Assembly (NCBI GenBank): GCA_009695305.1
Contig: SIBG01000003.1
Location: 1 to 64,000 of the forward strand
Length of the DNA stretch: 64,000 bases
DNA from: Opitutus sp.
Lineage (GTDB): Bacteria; Verrucomicrobiota; Verrucomicrobiia; Opitutales; Opitutaceae
Reading direction: 5' to 3'
A model generated the notes under the pieces. The model ran no database searches. It was not told the origin of the DNA and was given only the letters and a program-made list of their open reading frames with translations. Positions within the stretch are counted from its first letter, which is position 1; every line of letters starts with the position of its first letter. Below, piece by piece: positions 15,295 through 25,520 of this stretch. Made by a program: the position numbers and the translations under genes.

Positions 15295-16245
15295 TTAAGG
15301 TGAAGGGCCGGGCGGAAACATTTTTTCCCAGCGGGCGAATTCGCGGCCGAGGGCGGTTTCGACGGCGGCGACGGCTTGCGGCGGCGGAGTGTGACTGAGG
15401 CCGCGGGCGTAGAGCCAGGCACGGCGAGCGAGCACGCGGTCGGCGTGCCGCGGCTCGGGCGAGATGGTGGCGAGATAGTCGCGACACCAGTCGTGCAGCG
15501 GTCCAGTGGCAGCGATGACAAACTCGCGATGCCAGCGGCGCGCGAGGCGGTAGGAGTTTTCCTCGTCGCGGAGTTTGCGACCAATGGAGGAGCTGATGTG
15601 GTGGCGCACGACGCTGCGCAGTGCGACGGCGTTGACGCGGCCGGCGGCGCGGGCCTGAAAGCACAAATCGATATCCTCGCCGCCGTTGACGTAGCCTTCG
15701 TCGAAACCACCGAGCTGCTGCCAGAGCGCGCGTTCGAGCAGCACGCAGGCGCCAGTGACGGCGGGGACGCGGCGGACGGGACGAAAAATGCGTGCGAGGA
15801 GCGACGGGGGAGTGCGGTCGTGGACGGGTTTACCGGATTGGTTGATGACGATGCCGGTGTGATCGACGACGCCGGTGCGGGCGTCGAGCTGGATGTTGCC
15901 GACGAGCCCGGCGCGGCGGCCGAGCGAGCGGTGGGCGCGGAGCAGCGGCTCGAACCAACCCGGCAGGAGGACGAGGTCGTTGTTCAGCAGGGCGAGGAGT
16001 TCACCGCGGGCGAGAGCGACAGCGCGGTTGTTGGCGACGGCGTAACCGAGGTTGCGCTCGTTGAGGACAACCCGGAACGGTGGCGCGAGCGTGGCCAGCC
16101 ATTCGCGCGTGTCGTCGGTGCTGCCGTCGTCGACAAAAATGATCTCATGGACGAGGCCGCGGGGCAGCGTAGCCGACAGGCTCGCGACGCAGGCACGCGT
16201 GAGCGCGAGATTGTTAAAGAGGGGAATGATGAAGCTGACCTGCAC
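15295..16245 (-). CDS. Family 2 glycosyltransferase, 316 aa
   Basis: Starts with 'VQVSFIIPLFNNLALTRACV' and carries 'EIIFVDDGSTDDTREWL', 'NERNLGYAVANNRAVALARG', the DXD equivalent 'ALLNNDLVLLPGWF', and 'GGFDEGYVNGGEDIDLCFQA' near 195. It is close in type to rhamnosyltransferases and other GT2 enzymes that extend glycan chains. I chose GTG 16245 because the frame further upstream overlaps a palindromic repeat and then the rfbA reading frame. It is the last gene of the likely rhamnose unit (18273, rfbB, rfbA, this gene), which suggests dTDP-rhamnose as donor. Convergent with the gene at 14279 (18 bases between stops). Confidence 0.8.
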   Translation of the reverse strand: MQVSFIIPLFNNLALTRACVASLSATLPRGLVHEIIFVDDGSTDDTREWLATLAPPFRVVLNERNLGYAVANNRAVALARGELLALLNNDLVLLPGWFEPLLRAHRSLGRRAGLVGNIQLDARTGVVDHTGIVINQSGKPVHDRTPPSLLARIFRPVRRVPAVTGACVLLERALWQQLGGFDEGYVNGGEDIDLCFQARAAGRVNAVALRSVVRHHISSSIGRKLRDEENSYRLARRWHREFVIAATGPLHDWCRDYLATISPEPRHADRVLARRAWLYARGLSHTPPPQAVAAVETALGREFARWEKMFPPGPSP

Positions 16246-16270
16246 GCGGCGCCAGCCTGAGGGCAACCAC

Positions 16271-16296
16271 GGCGTCTGCAAGACAGACGCCCTACG
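16271..16296. repeat. Palindromic element A (GTAGGGC family)
   Basis: GGCGTCTG (16271-16278) and CAGACGCC (16284-16291) form a perfect 8-bp stem with a five-base loop, followed by CTACG. The reverse of the CTA is the TAG stop codon of rfbA, so the repeat supplies the end of that gene. Element B at 27125 is nearly identical (one base different in 26). Confidence 0.85.
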
Positions 16297-17179
16297 ATTT
16301 TTCGTCGGCGAGGCGGCGGAGGTAGGCGCCGTAGGAGGATTTGCCGAGGCGGGTGATGTTGGCATCGAGGCCGGCGCGGTCGATCCAGCCCTTGCGGTAG
16401 GCGATTTCCTCGAGGCAAGCGATCTTCAGGCCCTGGCGGTTTTCGATGACGGAGACGAATTGCGCGGCTTCGAGGAGCGAATCGTGCGTGCCGGTGTCGA
16501 GCCAGGCGGTGCCGCGGCCGAGAAGCTCGACGCGGAGCTTTCCGGTTTCGAGGTAGAGTCGATTGAGATCCGTGATCTCGAGTTCGCCACGTTTGGAGGG
16601 CTTGAGCGTGCGCGAGATTTTCACGACATCCGCATCGTAAAAATAGATTCCGGGAATGGCGTAGTTGGACTTCGGCTGGGCCGGCTTTTCCTCGAGGGAA
16701 AGGACGCGACCGTCGGGGGCGAACTCGACGACGCCGTAGCTCGTGGGGTCGGAGACGTGATAGCCGAAGATCGTCGCACCCTTGGTGCGCGCGCCGGCGG
16801 CTTCGAGGGACCGGGTGAAATCGTGGCCGTAGAAAAGGTTGTCGCCGAGGACGAGGGCGGAGGGCTCAGCGCCGGTCAGGAAGCCGGTGTCGCCGGCGAT
16901 GTGGAAGGCTTGGGCGAGGCCGTCGGGACTGGGCTGCTCGGCGTAGGAAAGTTTGAGCCCGAGGTTGGTGCCGTCGCCGAGAAGTTTTTTGAAGAGCGGG
17001 AGGTCGGTGGGGGTGGAGATGACGAGAACTTCGCGGATACCGGCGAGCATGAGCACGGACAGCGGATAGTAGATCATCGGTTTGTCGTAAACCGGCATGA
17101 GCTGCTTGGAGACCGCGATGGTGAGGGGCCAGAGGCGGGTGCCGGAGCCGCCGGCGAGGATGATGCCTTTGCGATGCAT
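16292..17179 (-). CDS. rfbA: Glucose-1-phosphate thymidylyltransferase, 295 aa
   Basis: Makes dTDP-glucose from dTTP and glucose 1-phosphate, the first committed step of dTDP-sugar synthesis. The signature block is '[17 protein letters not shown]' at residue 4, then '[20 protein letters not shown]' and '[20 protein letters not shown]' near residue 109 with a catalytic Asp (D111 region). The 295-residue length matches RfbA/RmlA (about 290). It starts 9 bases after rfbB ends and the stop codon lies within palindromic element A. Cytoplasmic. No sequence feature suggests unusual regulation. Confidence 0.95.
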   Translation of the reverse strand: MHRKGIILAGGSGTRLWPLTIAVSKQLMPVYDKPMIYYPLSVLMLAGIREVLVISTPTDLPLFKKLLGDGTNLGLKLSYAEQPSPDGLAQAFHIAGDTGFLTGAEPSALVLGDNLFYGHDFTRSLEAAGARTKGATIFGYHVSDPTSYGVVEFAPDGRVLSLEEKPAQPKSNYAIPGIYFYDADVVKISRTLKPSKRGELEITDLNRLYLETGKLRVELLGRGTAWLDTGTHDSLLEAAQFVSVIENRQGLKIACLEEIAYRKGWIDRAGLDANITRLGKSSYGAYLRRLADEKS

Positions 17180-17188
17180 ACGAGAGGA

Positions 17189-18256
<1,068 letters not shown>

Positions 18257-18272
18257 GGGTAGGGCGGACGAA

Positions 18273-19148
18273 TCAGGCGGCGGCTTTGCGCCAGGTTTTT
18301 AGGTCGCGGGCGACGGCTTCGTGGACCTCGGTCATGGCGAGGCCGACGGCGGCGAGCTTGCTGGAATTCATCACGCAGTTGGAGCGCGGGGTTTTAGCGG
18401 CGGTGCGCATGAACTCGGTTTCGTTTTTGAAAAACACGTAGTCTTTTATGCAGACGCCGCTTTTCTTGATGTGTTCGACGACTTCGTGCGTGGTGATGGC
18501 GCCGGGGTTGGTGATGTTGTAGGTGCCGAAGGGGACGCGTTTTTCCCAGCAGGAATAGGTCGTGGCGACAAACTCTTCGAGCTGCGAGATGGAATTGGTC
18601 GCGGCGAGGAGCGTTTTATACCGCATCAACTTGGTGAGGTAGTTGCGCGGGTTCTCGACGTTGTCGAAGGGGATGCGGAGGCGCCAGACGTAGACGTTGG
18701 GCACGCCGGCAAGGACCTCTTCGCCGAGAGCTTTGGTGCCGCTATAAAAGGAGCAATTATTCTGGCGAAAGGTGAAGTTGGGGGTGTCGGTCTCGGTGAA
18801 GCCGGAACCGTCGGGGCGCGCGCCGGTGTAGATGCAGCCGGAGGAGACGTGGCCCCAGGGGACGCCGGCGTCGGCACAGGCCTGCGCGATGATGCCGGGG
18901 AGGACGGCGTTACCGAAGAGACAATCGGCCCGGTGGAGCTCGCAGGCGTCGACGTTGGGTTTGCCAGTGTAGCCGGCGGAGTTGATGAGAAACTCAGGGC
19001 GATCGCGACGGAGGGCGGCGGTGAGGACGGCGAGCTGGGTGTAGTCGACCTCCGCGCGGCGCAGATTGCGGAAGGGAACGCCCTTGCGGGTGAGGAGTGC
19101 CTGATAGGCCTGGCCAACGTAACCGGAGCCGCCGAGGAGATAGATCAT
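18273..19148 (-). CDS. NRS/ER-like dTDP-4-keto-6-deoxyglucose epimerase/reductase, 291 aa
   Basis: Proposed role: final steps from dTDP-4-keto-6-deoxyglucose to dTDP-rhamnose. The NADPH site is '[19 protein letters not shown]' at residue 1 and the SDR YxxxK is Y135-S-G-T-K139. Instead of the STDYVFDG-like block of RfbD it has 'SSGCIYTG' with Cys105. 'ETDTPNFT' (119-126), '[12 protein letters not shown]' (166-177), 'ITNPG' (212-216) and 'TPRSN' (253-257) closely follow blocks I recall in plant and mimivirus NRS/ER (UER1) enzymes, which perform both epimerisation and reduction. About 290 residues. The start is ATG 19148. It heads the unit with rfbB and rfbA. Assignment by motif memory; a pure reductase is the alternative. 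Confidence 0.65.
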   Translation of the reverse strand: MIYLLGGSGYVGQAYQALLTRKGVPFRNLRRAEVDYTQLAVLTAALRRDRPEFLINSAGYTGKPNVDACELHRADCLFGNAVLPGIIAQACADAGVPWGHVSSGCIYTGARPDGSGFTETDTPNFTFRQNNCSFYSGTKALGEEVLAGVPNVYVWRLRIPFDNVENPRNYLTKLMRYKTLLAATNSISQLEEFVATTYSCWEKRVPFGTYNITNPGAITTHEVVEHIKKSGVCIKDYVFFKNETEFMRTAAKTPRSNCVMNSSKLAAVGLAMTEVHEAVARDLKTWRKAAA

Positions 19149-19264
19149 GGTGAGAGTGAAAAGGAAAGGGAGAGTGAAAGGGGGGCGGGTGGGGGAACAA
19201 GGGTTTTTTGCGAGAACCGGATTTTGGCTGGATCGCTGCGGTGCTGGGTTCTTTGCAATCCCCA

Positions 19265-19299
19265 CAAAAAACCGCCGCGCCCGGAGCGGGCGCGGCGGT
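19265..19299 (-). terminator. Rho-independent terminator after the Oar-like receptor gene
   Basis: On the minus strand an 11-bp perfect GC stem (arms 19272-19282 and 19288-19298, five-base loop) is followed by six U (A-run at 19266-19271). It separates the Oar-like receptor gene (ending at 19330) from the rhamnose genes (starting at 19148), so the rhamnose unit should have its own promoter in 19149-19264. Confidence 0.9.
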
Positions 19300-19329
19300 C
19301 GGAAGTGACGACTAAATGAGCGCGGTCGC

Positions 19330-22300
19330 TCAGAAGCGCAGCGTGGCGCCGAACTGCATGCGCCAACGGCTGGCGGTGTTATCGATGACGGCGTTGGCCG
19401 GCTCGGTGGTGTAGGTCGGCCTGATCTGGCCGCTGGCGTTATAAGTCGCGGCACCCATGAGGCGGCGATAGAAAACAGCGTTGTTGGTGTTCGTGAGGAG
19501 GTTCACGTAGCCAAAATAATGCCGGCTGAGCCAGTAGCCGAAGTTCGAGAAGTCGAGGAACAGCTCGAGTTCGGCGGGCTTGTAGATCGGAACCTTCTGG
19601 GTGAACCGCAGATCGAGCTGATTGATCCAGGGCTGCGTGAACGAATTGCGGGGGGCGGCGCTGCCCGCGTATTTTGTGAGGCTGTTCCTGGTGATGAAAT
19701 CGAAGAACGAGGTCTGCTGCACCGCGGTCATCCCAGTGAAGTCCACCTTGGTGTCGCCCGGGCCCGTGGGCACGTAAACCAGGTCGTTGTTCGAAACGCC
19801 GTCGCCGTTGAGATCGCCGCTATAGGCGTAGGAGAACGGATTGCCGGTGTGACCTTCGTAGTAAAGCGAGGCCTTGGTGGGCCAGCCTTTGACGAATTCG
19901 AACTGGCGCGACAGCGTGACTTGAACGCGGTGCTTGATTTCGAAATCCGAGCGGCCCACCTCGACGGTGTTTTGATTGAACACCGCATTGCGGGACCAGC
20001 CGTCGACCGCGACGGTTTGGCCGGTCGACTGAGCTTCGACCGAGCGACCGCGGGTGTAGGAGAAATTCGCGGCCCAATGGTCTTTCATCGGACGGTCGAT
20101 GGCGAAGGTGACATAGTCGGTTTCACCCTCACTGATATTGCGGGTGCGGATGACGTCGCTGTAGAAAGTGCTGACCGCGCCGCCGCCGCCGGAGCCTCCA
20201 TTGAAGCGCTGACGACCGTCCAAGCCGATCGCGGGGCCCGAAGTGGCGGTGACGACGAGGGGCTTGATGTTGAGCTGCTCGGAGAAGAGCGCCTTGTCGC
20301 TGACGGTGTGCACCGCCTCGACGCTTAGCGTGATGCCGAGGCCAGGGATGCGGTGATCAAGGCCGAGGTTGCCGCGCCACACGGAGGGAAGTTGCAGGCC
20401 ATTTTGGAGCAGGCTGACCTGGCGGCGGCCGAGCGGATCGGTCGGCGCGAGGTCGGCGGCGGAGGAGCCGATAGGGTTGGCCGGATCAAAGGAATTGCGA
20501 AGATAGCCGGAGAGGGTCGGCGTCGTGGTCGTCACTTGGCCCACGCCCTGACTGATCCCGTAGCGGTTGACGCCCGAGGTGCCGTAGGCATTGGAGATAA
20601 ACACGCCGGGGGCGCGGCCACTGAAGTGACCGAAGCCGCCGCGGAGCTGCATCATCCGCTGTTCGTCGACCGACCAATTGAAGCTCAGGCGCGGCGAGAA
20701 TGATTCCGTGCCATCGACGCTGCCGTCGTTGCGGACACCAAGGGCGGTGAGGAGGCCCTGATTGATCGGCGGGCGGGTGGGGAAGCTCACATAATCCTGA
20801 CGCAATCCGAGCGTGGCATTAAGCCGGGAGTTGATGTCCCATTTTACCTGTGCAAACGCGCCGACATCGGTGAAGCCGGAATTCTCGGCGACCGGCGAGC
20901 CTTGGACGTAGAACTCGCGCCGGTAGACCGTCGGCGTGTCCGCGACAAAGGCGGCGATGCTCGCATAGTCGAAGAGGCCATAGGAGCCACCGCGGAAGAG
21001 ATTAAAGAAATCGTTTTTCTCGCGGTCGAAGCCGGCGCTGAACGTGAAATTTTTCCAGAAATAGTCGGCGTTGGCCGAATAGCTCTCCGTTTTGATGCGG
21101 ATGATGTTGCCGTGGCGGAATTGCTCGGAGCCCCACAATAGCACCCCGTTGGAGATGGGCGCACCGGAAATGTTCGTGCCGCTGACGCCGTAGATGCGGA
21201 TCTCCGGCAGGTTGACCGGCGTTGTCGTCAATTGCTCATAGGAGGTCTTGGCGTATTTAAACTCCGTCTTCAGGTCCGGGGACCACTGGTCATTGATGGT
21301 GCCGGCATAGACTTTTTCGGTGCGGAGTTGATTGTAGAAATTGGACGTCAGCGCGGTCGCGGCGCTGTTGGTGAACGAGGGAGAGCCTGCCGAGAAAATC
21401 TGGTTGGCAAACGCGCCCGTGGTGCTCAGGCGACCGAACTGGGGCAGATTACCGAGCGTCTCGTTGTAGCGGACGGAGAGGCGGTGGCCCTTGATGACAT
21501 TCCAGTCGATCTTATAGAGCTTCTTGGTCTCCTCCGTCTGGAACGCGCTCAGGCCCCCGAAGGTGCCGGCATCGAAGGTCTTGCCGCTGGAGGTTTTGAT
21601 CGACGCAATTCCGTTGGTGATGGTCGTCAGGTCGCCGGCGGCGGGCGTGAAGCCGGGCGGCGGAGCAATCTGGTTACGGTGGAATTTCTCGTAGTTGCCG
21701 AAGAAGAAAAGGTGGTCCTGCCAGATCGGGCCGGCGATGGTGGCGCCCCAGGTCTTGCGCTCGTCGAGTGGCTCGGTGCCGGCGAGCAGGCCGACGAAGT
21801 CTTTGCCGGCGTATTTCTGGTCGCTGTAGAAGCCATAGATACTGCCGTGGAATTGATTCGTGCCGCTGCGGGTCACGGCATTGACGGCCGCGCCGGTGAA
21901 ACCGCTCTGGCGCACGTCATAGGGCGAGACCGAGATGGAGAATTGCTCGACCGTTTCGAGCGAGAGCGGATTGAAGAACGACTGGAGGCCGGAGGCGTTG
22001 AGGCCGAAGGCGTCGTTGATGCGCGCGCCGTCGAGCATGACGGAGTTGAAGCGGTTGTTGGTGCCGACGGCGGTGATCATGCCTTCCTGGCGGTCGCCGA
22101 AGACGTTGCGGAGGGTGGCCATCGAGTTGGTGCGGGCCATGTCGGCAAACGAGCGCTGCGAGGTGGGTTGGAGCAGCAGGCGGTCGCGGGTGAGGAGGCT
22201 GGCGGCGCCGGTGGCGTTGGAGTCGAGCGCGAGACTTTCACCCTTCACGAGGAATTTCTCGAGCACCACGACGGACGTGGCCTCGATGACGAAGTTGAGA

Positions 22301-22647
22301 TCGATATCCTGGCCCAGCGAGGTGACGACCTCGGTGCGCTGGACGGGCTTGAAGCCGGCGGCGCTGACCGCGAGGGTGTAGGGGCCGCCGGTGATGAGGC
22401 CGCGGAAATTGTAGCGACCGGAGTCGCCCGAAATCGCGTCATAGCTGGTGCCCGTGGGCGTGTGGGTCGCGACGAGCGTGGCGCCGCCGATGGATTTGCC
22501 ACCCGTGTCGCGCACGGTGCCGGTGATGCCGGAGGAGACGACGCCCTGCGCCCAAGCGAGCGGAGCGAGGAGGAGGCCGAGGAACAAGCCAACCGCCCGC
22601 ACGAGGCGCAGCGGAGCGGAAGAACGATCAGTCAGGAGTGAGTTCAT
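19330..22647 (-). CDS. Oar-like TonB-dependent outer-membrane receptor, 1105 aa
   Basis: A signal peptide (about 1-34, ending 'APLAWAQG') precedes a carboxypeptidase-regulatory/beta-sandwich domain (about 40-125; 'SGITGTVRDTGGKSIGGATL'). A plug domain (about 140-270; 'LDGARINDAFGLNASGLQSF') and a long beta-barrel that ends in an aromatic residue ('RWRMQFGATLRF') complete it. The Oar family and similar receptors move larger molecules or proteins across the outer membrane using TonB energy. At 1105 residues it is a normal size. Its promoter region (22648-22765) contains a motif like an IS end. Its terminator is at 19265-19299. The presence inside a polysaccharide island may reflect surface-linked transport or simple co-location. 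Confidence 0.85.
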   Translation of the reverse strand: MNSLLTDRSSAPLRLVRAVGLFLGLLLAPLAWAQGVVSSGITGTVRDTGGKSIGGATLVATHTPTGTSYDAISGDSGRYNFRGLITGGPYTLAVSAAGFKPVQRTEVVTSLGQDIDLNFVIEATSVVVLEKFLVKGESLALDSNATGAASLLTRDRLLLQPTSQRSFADMARTNSMATLRNVFGDRQEGMITAVGTNNRFNSVMLDGARINDAFGLNASGLQSFFNPLSLETVEQFSISVSPYDVRQSGFTGAAVNAVTRSGTNQFHGSIYGFYSDQKYAGKDFVGLLAGTEPLDERKTWGATIAGPIWQDHLFFFGNYEKFHRNQIAPPPGFTPAAGDLTTITNGIASIKTSSGKTFDAGTFGGLSAFQTEETKKLYKIDWNVIKGHRLSVRYNETLGNLPQFGRLSTTGAFANQIFSAGSPSFTNSAATALTSNFYNQLRTEKVYAGTINDQWSPDLKTEFKYAKTSYEQLTTTPVNLPEIRIYGVSGTNISGAPISNGVLLWGSEQFRHGNIIRIKTESYSANADYFWKNFTFSAGFDREKNDFFNLFRGGSYGLFDYASIAAFVADTPTVYRREFYVQGSPVAENSGFTDVGAFAQVKWDINSRLNATLGLRQDYVSFPTRPPINQGLLTALGVRNDGSVDGTESFSPRLSFNWSVDEQRMMQLRGGFGHFSGRAPGVFISNAYGTSGVNRYGISQGVGQVTTTTPTLSGYLRNSFDPANPIGSSAADLAPTDPLGRRQVSLLQNGLQLPSVWRGNLGLDHRIPGLGITLSVEAVHTVSDKALFSEQLNIKPLVVTATSGPAIGLDGRQRFNGGSGGGGAVSTFYSDVIRTRNISEGETDYVTFAIDRPMKDHWAANFSYTRGRSVEAQSTGQTVAVDGWSRNAVFNQNTVEVGRSDFEIKHRVQVTLSRQFEFVKGWPTKASLYYEGHTGNPFSYAYSGDLNGDGVSNNDLVYVPTGPGDTKVDFTGMTAVQQTSFFDFITRNSLTKYAGSAAPRNSFTQPWINQLDLRFTQKVPIYKPAELELFLDFSNFGYWLSRHYFGYVNLLTNTNNAVFYRRLMGAATYNASGQIRPTYTTEPANAVIDNTASRWRMQFGATLRF

Positions 22648-22690
22648 ATGGGTAGTGGAGTGGAACGGTGGGTTTGAGGTAAGGTTGGAA

Positions 22691-22708
22691 TTTTTCGAGG
22701 CAAGTCCA
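22691..22708. repeat. Lone motif resembling the right end of the IS3-like remnant
   Basis: TTTTTCGAGGCAAGTCCA (22691-22708) matches TTTTTCGAGGCAAGCCCA (1569-1586), 17 of 18 bases, at the presumed right end of the IS3-type orfB copy. No transposase coding sequence is nearby. It could be a solo terminal repeat left by excision. The rest of 22648-22765 holds only the receptor leader and nothing else recognisable. Confidence 0.45.
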
Positions 22709-22765
22709 GTGCCGACTAAATGAAATTACGTGAAAATCCGGTGCCGGCCGCGCGGCGGCGTGGCG

Positions 22766-23512
22766 TCACTTCCGGCGATAGTCGCCGCGGCTGAAATATT
22801 TCTCGAGCCACACGTAAGCGCAGATGAAAAAATAGCGGCTGCCCATTTCCTTGATCTTGAGCTTGGCGACGCCGAATTTGCGGTTGCGCCACGAGATCGG
22901 CGTGATGGTGAAACTGTAGCCGCGCACGATGGCCTTGAGCGGGAGTTCGACGGTCAGGTTGAAATGCGAGGCGAGAAACGGGCGGCAGCCATCGAGCACG
23001 GTGCGGCGGTAGGCCTTGAAGGCGTTGGTGGTGTCGTTCAGCGGCAGGGCGAAGCCGACGCGCACGAGGAAGTTCGCGAGGCGGTTGACGAGGAGTTTCA
23101 CCCGCGGATAGTCGATGACTGCGCCGCCGGCGACGAAGCGACTGCCGAAGACGCAATCGTGACCCTCGCGGAGGAGCCGCCAGTATTTCACGGCGTCGGC
23201 CGGCGAGTCGGAGGCATCGGCCATCATGATGACGACGGCGTCGCCGCGGCTGTGATCAATCCCATGGACGACGGCGCGGCCGAAGCCGTGCGGGCCGGGG
23301 TTCTGCACGGGCGCAAGCGTGGGGATCTCGGCCTGCAATTTTTGCAACACCGCCCAGGTGCGATCGCGGCTGCCGTCGTCGACGACGACGATTTCATGCG
23401 GCACTTCCTCGGCGAGAAATACGGCGTGGAGGTTCTTCAGGGTCGAGGGCAGCGATTCCTCCTCATCGCGGGCGGGGATAACAACGGAGAAAAGGGCGAG
23501 CGGGGCGGACAT
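22766..23512 (-). CDS. Family 2 glycosyltransferase, DPM/polyprenyl-phosphate-mannose-synthase-like, 248 aa
   Basis: A soluble GT-A enzyme without C-terminal membrane hairpin. It has 'LFSVVIPARDEEESLPSTL' at residue 7, 'EIVVVDDGSRDRTWAV' near residue 40, 'IMMADASDSPADAVKYW' (DXD type) near residue 95, and 'VFGSRFVAGGAVIDYPRVK' near residue 122. The late basic 'WRNRKFGVAKLKIKEMG' is typical of DPM1-like proteins. It probably makes a polyprenyl-phosphate sugar or extends a glycan. It lies 127 bases downstream of the SDR gene at 23640 and 118 bases before the Oar-like receptor gene. Confidence 0.8.
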   Translation of the reverse strand: MSAPLALFSVVIPARDEEESLPSTLKNLHAVFLAEEVPHEIVVVDDGSRDRTWAVLQKLQAEIPTLAPVQNPGPHGFGRAVVHGIDHSRGDAVVIMMADASDSPADAVKYWRLLREGHDCVFGSRFVAGGAVIDYPRVKLLVNRLANFLVRVGFALPLNDTTNAFKAYRRTVLDGCRPFLASHFNLTVELPLKAIVRGYSFTITPISWRNRKFGVAKLKIKEMGSRYFFICAYVWLEKYFSRGDYRRK

Positions 23513-23639
23513 CGGGGAAAGACTGCAGGACTGAATGGCGGAAGATCTGAAACCGGTGGGGCGGAGATCGCAGGGTGGAAACGGCTGTGGTGGGAGTGCG
23601 GGCTGGTCGTTTCAGCCCCTCAGCCCTTCAGCCTTTTTT

Positions 23640-24707
23640 TCAAAGCGGGGCAGAGAGCTCAAGCCAGTCCGGATGCGCGGCGGCGTGGGCGGCGATCTCG
23701 TCGAGGATGGCGGTGGTGGGCGTGGTGGCGCGCCAGTCCCACCGGCGGGCGGCTTTCGCGCTGTCCAGCACGAGCCACGGGAGGTCGAACGGTCGCGGCG
23801 TCGGATCGAAGCCGACCGGATGCGGGCCGAATTTCGCGGCGCACCAGTCGCTGAGCTGGCAGAGCGACATCGCTGAGGCGCCGCCGCCGGAAAAATTGGC
23901 GATGCGGTCGGCGGCCGCGAGTTTGGGCGCGGCGAATTGCTTTTCAAGGAGCGGGGCGAGGTCGCGCGGGTGCAGGCAGTCGCGCACCTGGTGGCCGTGG
24001 CCGCCGAAGCCGAGGTAGTTTAGCGGACGCTTCCGCAGCCACGCATTGAGCCAGTAGGTGAAGATGCCCTGGTCGGCGCGGCCGAACTGGCCGGCGCCCG
24101 CGAGCACGCCGCAGCGGTTGATGAACACGGGCAGGTCGAAGGTCTCGCCGTATTCGAGGGCGAGTGCCTCGCTCGCGAGCTTCGTGGCGCCGTAAAGCGA
24201 GACCGGGGCGGCGGTGGAATATTCCTCCGCGATGCCGGCCGGGCTCACCCCCGGCGGGAGCTTGGCCCTCGGCTGCGGGCGGAACGCCCCGTCCTTCACC
24301 TCGACGGCCAGCGCGGCGAGCGGCGCAATCGCGTAGACGCGGCTCGTGCTCAGCAAAATGAAACCCGCGCGATGCTGCTTGCAGAATTCGAGCAGGTTGA
24401 CGGTGCCGCCGAGGTTATGCTCGACGAGCTGGCGCGAACTCGTGCGGCCGTCGACGCCGGCCAGCACACTGGGGTTCGCGGCGGCGTCGATCACGAAATC
24501 GGCGGCGGGGAGGGTCTCGAGGTCGCTGGCGGCGCGGAGGTCGCCGTGAAAAAGTTTCACGCCGAGTTTTTTCAGTTCGGTCCGGTTGGTCTCGCTGCCG
24601 GGGCGGATGAAATTGTCGAAGCCGCTGACCGTGTGCCCGCGCCCGGCGAGGGAGTGGGCGAGCGTGCGGCCGACAAAGCCGCACACGCCGGAAATCAGGA
24701 TTCGCAT
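23640..24707 (-). CDS. NAD-dependent epimerase/dehydratase, CDP-tyvelose epimerase-like, 355 aa
   Basis: An SDR-type sugar-nucleotide enzyme. 'MRILISGVCGFVGRTLAHSL' opens the Rossmann fold, 'GSETNRTELKKLGVKLFHGD' follows near residue 38, the active-site YxxxK is 'SLYGATKLASEALAL', and 'GHGHQVRDCLHPRDLAPLL' near residue 240 is common in RfbE-like CDP-paratose/tyvelose epimerases and related enzymes. It is the third SDR of the island, with a normal Tyr in its active site. Divergent from the methyltransferase at 24830 (122 bases between starts), so both promoters lie there. Substrate not determinable. Confidence 0.8.
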   Translation of the reverse strand: MRILISGVCGFVGRTLAHSLAGRGHTVSGFDNFIRPGSETNRTELKKLGVKLFHGDLRAASDLETLPAADFVIDAAANPSVLAGVDGRTSSRQLVEHNLGGTVNLLEFCKQHRAGFILLSTSRVYAIAPLAALAVEVKDGAFRPQPRAKLPPGVSPAGIAEEYSTAAPVSLYGATKLASEALALEYGETFDLPVFINRCGVLAGAGQFGRADQGIFTYWLNAWLRKRPLNYLGFGGHGHQVRDCLHPRDLAPLLEKQFAAPKLAAADRIANFSGGGASAMSLCQLSDWCAAKFGPHPVGFDPTPRPFDLPWLVLDSAKAARRWDWRATTPTTAILDEIAAHAAAHPDWLELSAPL

Positions 24708-24829
24708 CGCGGCACCGTTGCGAAAAATCCGGCCCGCGGGAAGCGTGTTTTTTGGGCAGAGTCTTTACCGCGGTCAAAATGTTCGAGGATTGTTTGACGC
24801 ATTTGCCGCCCCGCCGCTCAATCGCTCGC

Positions 24830-25507
24830 ATGAGTCAGATGCGCGGCGACTATAAATCCGTTTGGAATTCCCTTTCCGGGTCAAAGGTCGACGCCTACAT
24901 GGTGGTCGCCGGCCATACCGATGAGGAAAAATTTCACGAAGACGCCGAGGACACCCTCGACATTCTGCGCGACACGGTGGGCATCAAGCCCGAAGACACG
25001 TTTCTCGAGATCGGTTGCGGGGTCGGTCGCGTCGGCCGCGTGCTGGCGCCCTTCGTGAAGGCTTGGATCGGCTGCGATGTGTCGGCCAACATGCTCGGGC
25101 TCGCAGGCCGGCGGCTGCTGGGGCTGACGAATACGCGATTGCAGGAAATCTCGGGCTTCGATTTGCGGCCGATCGCGGACAACTCGGTCGACGTGGTTTA
25201 CACGACGGTGGTGTTCATGCACCTGGAGGAATGGGACCGCTACAACTACGTGCGCGAGGCGCGCCGGGTGCTCCGGCCGGGCGGACGGTTTTATTGCGAC
25301 AACGTCGATCTGGCTTCGCCGCGCGGTTGGGCGGTGTTTGAGGATAGCCGCCGGTTTCCGCCGGGCGAGCGACCGGCGCAAATTTCGAAATGCTCCACGC
25401 AGCCGGAGCTCGAGGCGTTTTTGAAACACGCCGGTTTCGCGGACGTGCGGGTGGCCGGACGGCTGGATTTTTGGGCCTACGCGTGGGGCGTAAAGCCAGG
25501 GGCGTGA
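24830..25507 (+). CDS. Class I SAM-dependent methyltransferase, 225 aa
   Basis: Motif I 'TFLEIGCGVGRVGRVLAPF' near residue 55 is followed by 'WIGCDVSANMLGLAGRRL', 'VDVVYTTVVFMHLEEWDRYN' near residue 118 and 'EARRVLRPGGRFYCDNVDL' near residue 140, a methyltransf_11 fold. I use the ATG at 24830 ('MSQMRGDYK'), because the earlier part of the frame is antisense to nothing and does not look coding. Convergent with the exported-protein gene ending at 25521. The product probably methylates a sugar or lipid-linked glycan; substrate unknown. Confidence 0.85.
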   Translation: MSQMRGDYKSVWNSLSGSKVDAYMVVAGHTDEEKFHEDAEDTLDILRDTVGIKPEDTFLEIGCGVGRVGRVLAPFVKAWIGCDVSANMLGLAGRRLLGLTNTRLQEISGFDLRPIADNSVDVVYTTVVFMHLEEWDRYNYVREARRVLRPGGRFYCDNVDLASPRGWAVFEDSRRFPPGERPAQISKCSTQPELEAFLKHAGFADVRVAGRLDFWAYAWGVKPGA

Positions 25508-25520
25508 GGGCGCCCGGCGT

